Of a stretch of DNA of 64,000 bases, positions 61,129 to 64,000 are shown one piece after another. Below the pieces are notes generated by a model, which made no database searches, had not been told where the DNA came from, and worked only from the letters and a program-made list of their open reading frames with translations. Source of the DNA: Aliidiomarina sp. B3213 (lineage in GTDB: Bacteria > Pseudomonadota > Gammaproteobacteria > Enterobacterales > Alteromonadaceae); contig NZ_QMKJ01000001.1 in NCBI RefSeq assembly GCF_003290085.1, forward strand, positions 682,001 through 746,000, written 5' to 3'. How positions within the stretch are numbered: position 1 is the first letter of the stretch; the number at the start of each line of letters is the position of its first letter. Position numbers and translations under genes: made by a program.

Positions 61129-61648
61129 CGCTCTCCATACGTTTCAAGAGGCTAATAGCAGTCTCTTGAAACCTCTTTTCTGACATCAACTCTCCGTCGT
61201 CATACAACCACAGTTCTACGCACTGAGCTAGCGTATCATTATTCTCTTCGATTCCATGACGCTTCAAAAACGCGCTACTCGCACGACTCGCATGCAAAAT
61301 ACGAGTTCTTTCGTCTGACTTTTCGGCTTCCACCGACTTGCCGTGGTAACTCAAAGTTTCATGGAGTAACAATGCTTCAGGTGCATGTAACGAATTGCTC
61401 GGAGCAAAAAAGGAATCTAACGAGATATTACGTGCCAACAATGCTTCAACAATAGCTTTATAGGGAACCGTACCACGCCGTTTCCAATTGTTTATGCTCG
61501 AAAGATTCACCCCTAACCAACGCACAATATCTACTTGTTTATCACTTCCCACGATGATCTCTAAGCGTCGCATCACCGTGTCTAAGTCCATCTCAGTCTT
61601 AGATTTGCTTTCGTCCTGCTTATATGGTCTAGTGTCCGAACTATTCAT
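61112..61648 (-). CDS. Phage CI-type helix-turn-helix repressor-like protein
   Basis: The 178-residue protein has an HTH at about 35-80 (QVDIVRWLGVNLSSINNWKRRGTVPYKAIVEALLARNISLDSFF), like the N-terminal domain of bacteriophage CI repressors of the Bac_CI_repr type. The rest is helical, with no visible LexA-type serine/lysine protease dyad. No Shine-Dalgarno is seen, and the ATG lies inside the first of four phased direct repeats, so self-repression is likely. It is divergent from a Ner-like gene. No other phage genes are near; it looks like a retained or domesticated switch. Confidence 0.78.
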   Translation of the reverse strand: MNSSDTRPYKQDESKSKTEMDLDTVMRRLEIIVGSDKQVDIVRWLGVNLSSINNWKRRGTVPYKAIVEALLARNISLDSFFAPSNSLHAPEALLLHETLSYHGKSVEAEKSDERTRILHASRASSAFLKRHGIEENNDTLAQCVELWLYDDGELMSEKRFQETAISLLKRMESVTSEA

Positions 61649-61697
61649 TTGAATATTTTTACTTTCATTTGAGTCGAATTTGAATCACATTTGAGTC
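61646..61697. repeat. Four phased direct repeats between divergent repressor genes
   Basis: Copies of (C/A)ATTTGA(A/G)T(A/C) start at 61646, 61666, 61677 and 61688, in the same orientation, with periods of 20, 11 and 11 bases. This places all copies on about one face of the helix. The first copy contains the start codon of the CI-like gene. Such arrays are typical of phage-type operators. Confidence 0.75.
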
Positions 61698-61714
61698 AGT
61701 ATGTAATTACAAAA

Positions 61715-61987
61715 ATGGACAAAAATCAAATTAAAAAAGAGCTCGCCACGCAAGGATACGACCTCACAATGGTGGCAGAAGCTCTGGACAAGAGCCCTTC
61801 GCTAATATCTAAAGTTGTTGCACGTCAGGCAAAGTCGAAAGGTGTAGCAGAGGCTATTGCAAAAATACTCGGTAAAAACGTTGAAGAAGTTTTTCCGGAT
61901 GTACCCGAATATAACCATGAGGTTCCAAGCACTCATAGTGAGCGGGCCTCAAAAATATCTGAATTAAGAAACTTGTTAGGCCAATAA
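61715..61987 (+). CDS. Ner-like / Nlp-family winged HTH DNA-binding protein
   Basis: 90 residues from ATG 61715. IKKELATQGYDLTMVAEALDKSPSLISKVVARQAKSKGVAEAIAKILGKNVEEVFPD has the layout of Mu Ner and Nlp/SfsB proteins: an HTH reading the operator, then a helix pair for dimerisation. The frame can be extended to TTG 61691, but that start lies inside an operator repeat. There is no Shine-Dalgarno before ATG 61715, and a possible -10 (TGTAAT, 61702-61707) ends eight bases before it, so a leaderless message is possible. It is divergent from the CI-like gene and followed by a terminator. Confidence 0.75.
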   Translation: MDKNQIKKELATQGYDLTMVAEALDKSPSLISKVVARQAKSKGVAEAIAKILGKNVEEVFPDVPEYNHEVPSTHSERASKISELRNLLGQ

Positions 61988-62006
61988 TTTATAAAAGCAG
62001 CGCATA

Positions 62007-62040
62007 AAAAAAGCGGCTCAATTCGCATTGAGCCGCTTTT
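62007..62040. terminator. Bidirectional terminator between Ner-like gene and greA
   Basis: Ten-base stem GCGGCTCAAT / ATTGAGCCGC, loop TCGC, flanked by A6 and T-rich sequence. It serves the convergent Ner-like gene and greA. Confidence 0.93.
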
Positions 62041-62060
62041 TACTGCTTATTAAGTTGCGA

Positions 62061-62537
62061 TTAAAGGTGTTCTACCTTTACCACCTCGTATTCAACATCA
62101 CCGCCAGGTGTCCCTACTACAGCAACGTCATCAACGCTTTTACCAATCAACGCACGCGCAATAGGTGAATTCACAGAAATTAAGTTTTGCTTAATATCCG
62201 CTTCATCGTCACCCACTATACGGTATGTAACTTCTTCGTCTGTTTTGGTGTTATATACGGTTACCGTAACACCAAAAATAACACGGCCAGATTCAGCCAT
62301 TTTAGTTACATCAATAATTTGAGCGTTAGAAAGTTTAGCTTCAATTTCTTGAATACGTCCTTCACAGAAGCTCTGTTGCTCACGCGCAGCATGGTACTCA
62401 GCATTTTCTTTAAGATCACCATGCTCGCGAGCATCCGCAATAGCTTCAATAATGCGTGGGCGCTCTTCGCTTTTTAAACGCTTTAACTCAGCGCGTAATG
62501 CTTCCGCGCCAGAAACTGTCATGGGTATCTGATTCAT
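62061..62537 (-). CDS. greA: Transcription elongation factor GreA
   Basis: Rescues backtracked RNA polymerase by stimulating transcript cleavage. The 158 residues start [29 protein letters not shown], with the coiled-coil tip residues in the acidic [21 protein letters not shown] segment, then the C-terminal FKBP-like domain ([21 protein letters not shown]). The start overlaps the carB stop by four bases. Confidence 0.97.
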   Translation of the reverse strand: MNQIPMTVSGAEALRAELKRLKSEERPRIIEAIADAREHGDLKENAEYHAAREQQSFCEGRIQEIEAKLSNAQIIDVTKMAESGRVIFGVTVTVYNTKTDEEVTYRIVGDDEADIKQNLISVNSPIARALIGKSVDDVAVVGTPGGDVEYEVVKVEHL

Positions 62538-64000
62538 ACTTCCTTCACTCGCTTATGTAAATCCTGAACTGAGCTTACACGCGCGCGATCGTCGACCGTG
62601 TGCGCTTTCACTGTGGCAAACCCAGCATTTAATGTAATCGTATAGACTACATTATTTAGCAGCGCTTCGCGACGGATATAAACAGAATCAGTTATAGCCT
62701 GACGGCCTTCCACAGTGTTTACAATATAACTGTACTCACCATTTTTAATAGCGTCGACTATATTTGGACGGCCTTCTTGTAGTTTATTCACTACTGAACA
62801 CTGAATACCCGCTTCTTTCAATGCAGCAGCAGTGCCACGGGTAGCTTCTACAGAAAATCCTAAAGAAATCAGTCCGCGTGCTAGGTCAATTACACGATGT
62901 TTGTCGCCTGGTCTCACCGACAACAACGCTTTACCCTGACGAGGTAAAGCTTGGCCACAACCCAAGTTAGCCTTGGCGTAAGCCTCTTCGAAGCTTTCAC
63001 CAACACCCATAACTTCACCGGTAGAGCGCATTTCAGGCCCACGAATTGGATCCACGCCTTGGAATTTAGCAAATGGCACCACAACTTCTTTCACAGAGAA
63101 GTACGGAGGAATAACTTCACTAACATGGCCCTGCTCTTTCAAAGACTGCCCAGCCATTACACGTGCCGCCACTTTTGCTAGCGGAACGCCAGTAGCTTTA
63201 GACACGAACGGTACAGTACGTGCCGCTCGCGGATTTACCTCAATGAGGTAAATCTCATTGTCTTGAATAGCGAACTGCGTGTTCATCAAACCGCGAACAT
63301 TAAGCTCATGAGCTAACTTACGCACTTGCTCACGTAATTCAGACTGAATCACATCACTCAGTGAATATGGTGGTAATGAACATGCTGAGTCTCCAGAGTG
63401 AACCCCTGCCTGCTCAATGTGCTGCATAATGCCGCCCACAAGCACTGTGTCGCCATCACAAACTGCATCGATATCTACCTCAATTGCGTTATCGAGGAAC
63501 CGGTCTAGAAGAACTGGAGCATCATTTGAAACTTTAACCGCTTCGGTAAGGTAGCGGCGCAGGTCTGCCTCATCGTACACAATTTCCATTGCACGCCCAC
63601 CAAGAACATAAGACGGACGAACAACAAGCGGATAGCCAATCCGGCGAGACTCGTTAATAGCTTCATCAAAGCCCGTTACCGTAGCATTCTCTGGTTGCTT
63701 CAAGCCCAGTTTATTAACTGCACTTTGGAAACGTTCACGGTCTTCCGCCATATCGATAGCGTCTGGAGAAGTACCGATGATTGGAACATTGTTAGCTTCC
63801 AACGCTCGAGCCAATTTCAGCGGCGTCTGACCGCCGTATTGCACGATAACCCCTTTAGGTTGTTCAACGCGAACAATCTCAAGAACGTCTTCAAGGGTTA
63901 TAGGTTCGAAATATAAGCGATCAGACGTATCGTAATCAGTAGACACGGTTTCAGGGTTACAATTCACCATAATCGTTTCGTAACCGTCTTCGCGCATAGC
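62534..64000 (-). CDS. carB: Carbamoyl-phosphate synthase large subunit (5' part beyond window)
   Basis: The visible 488 residues are the C-terminal part: the carbamate-phosphorylating ATP-grasp domain ([51 protein letters not shown]) and the allosteric MGS-like domain that binds UMP and ornithine (from about [19 protein letters not shown] to the end). The frame stays open to the right edge, so this is truncation by the window, not a broken gene. It supplies carbamoyl phosphate for arginine and pyrimidines. It is coupled to greA by a four-base overlap, the common carAB-greA order. Confidence 0.97.
   Translation of the reverse strand, partial: AMREDGYETIMVNCNPETVSTDYDTSDRLYFEPITLEDVLEIVRVEQPKGVIVQYGGQTPLKLARALEANNVPIIGTSPDAIDMAEDRERFQSAVNKLGLKQPENATVTGFDEAINESRRIGYPLVVRPSYVLGGRAMEIVYDEADLRRYLTEAVKVSNDAPVLLDRFLDNAIEVDIDAVCDGDTVLVGGIMQHIEQAGVHSGDSACSLPPYSLSDVIQSELREQVRKLAHELNVRGLMNTQFAIQDNEIYLIEVNPRAARTVPFVSKATGVPLAKVAARVMAGQSLKEQGHVSEVIPPYFSVKEVVVPFAKFQGVDPIRGPEMRSTGEVMGVGESFEEAYAKANLGCGQALPRQGKALLSVRPGDKHRVIDLARGLISLGFSVEATRGTAAALKEAGIQCSVVNKLQEGRPNIVDAIKNGEYSYIVNTVEGRQAITDSVYIRREALLNNVVYTITLNAGFATVKAHTVDDRARVSSVQDLHKRVKEV

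Noticed and set aside
61112-61987. Toxin-antitoxin system
   Set aside because: The two genes are divergent and both carry DNA-binding helix-turn-helix regions; neither looks like a toxin, and the layout fits a phage-type repressor pair better.
62534-64000. carB as a pseudogene fragment
   Set aside because: The frame is open and conserved to the window edge; the missing N-terminal half simply lies outside.

Overview
The window is ordinary chromosome of a marine-type gammaproteobacterium. Protein sequences and gene order suggest the Alteromonadales, most likely an Idiomarina-like genus; this is inferred from family resemblance, not from a search. Coding density is very high, neighbouring genes overlap by 1 to 26 bases, and many starts are GTG or TTG. 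No non-coding stretch longer than 300 bases lacks an RNA gene. I see no insertion sequence, CRISPR array, rRNA gene or intact prophage.

Layout. 1-7288: a response regulator cut by the left edge, then hemA-prfA-prmC (minus) divergent from lolB-ispE-prs (plus). 7379-10759: a lineage-specific stretch with a Ca2+/Na+ exchanger, tpm, a PH-like membrane protein, a DUF817 protein and an unknown protein. 10920-13460: rplY-pth-ychF. 13476-17777: a minus-strand operon of cupredoxin, membrane GGDEF/EAL protein, DUF3034 protein and exported truncated haemoglobin; this is the best candidate for an undescribed functional system. 17900-19958: fumC and a short-chain dehydrogenase. 20034-20574: five tRNAs (Met, Leu, Gln, Gln, Leu) behind one strong promoter. 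20584-28268: ubiF-like gene, EamA transporter, miaB-phoH-ybeY-corC-lnt, the same order as in E. coli. 28397-43194: a 69-residue membrane protein, leuS-lptE-holA-nadD-rsfS-rlmH, the cell-shape genes mrdA-mrdB-mltB-rlpA-dacA, then dat-ybeD-lipB-lipA. 43212-54265 (minus): a zinc-metalloprotease-like protein coupled to nlpI, then pnp, rpsO, truB, rbfA, infB, nusA, rimP. 54424-60706 (minus): initiator tRNA-fMet, tRNA-Leu(GAG), secG, tpiA, glmM, folP, ftsH, rlmE. 60835-64000: yhbY (plus), a divergent CI-like/Ner-like repressor pair over an array of phased direct repeats, then greA and the 3' half of carB (minus).

Most genes are core: translation (RF1, its methylase, initiator tRNA, IF2, RbfA, RimP, L25, S15, Pth, LeuRS, RsfS, RlmH, RlmE, MiaB, YbeY), envelope growth (PBP2/RodA, MltB, RlpA, PBP5/6, GlmM, LolB, LptE, Lnt, NlpI), RNA decay and transcription (PNPase, NusA, GreA), cofactors (haem, lipoate, folate, NAD, PRPP, ubiquinone) and protein quality control (FtsH). 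The accessory genes worth following are the cupredoxin/c-di-GMP operon, the NlpI-linked protease, the repressor pair at the yhbY-greA junction, and the response regulator with an eroded HD-GYP-like tail.
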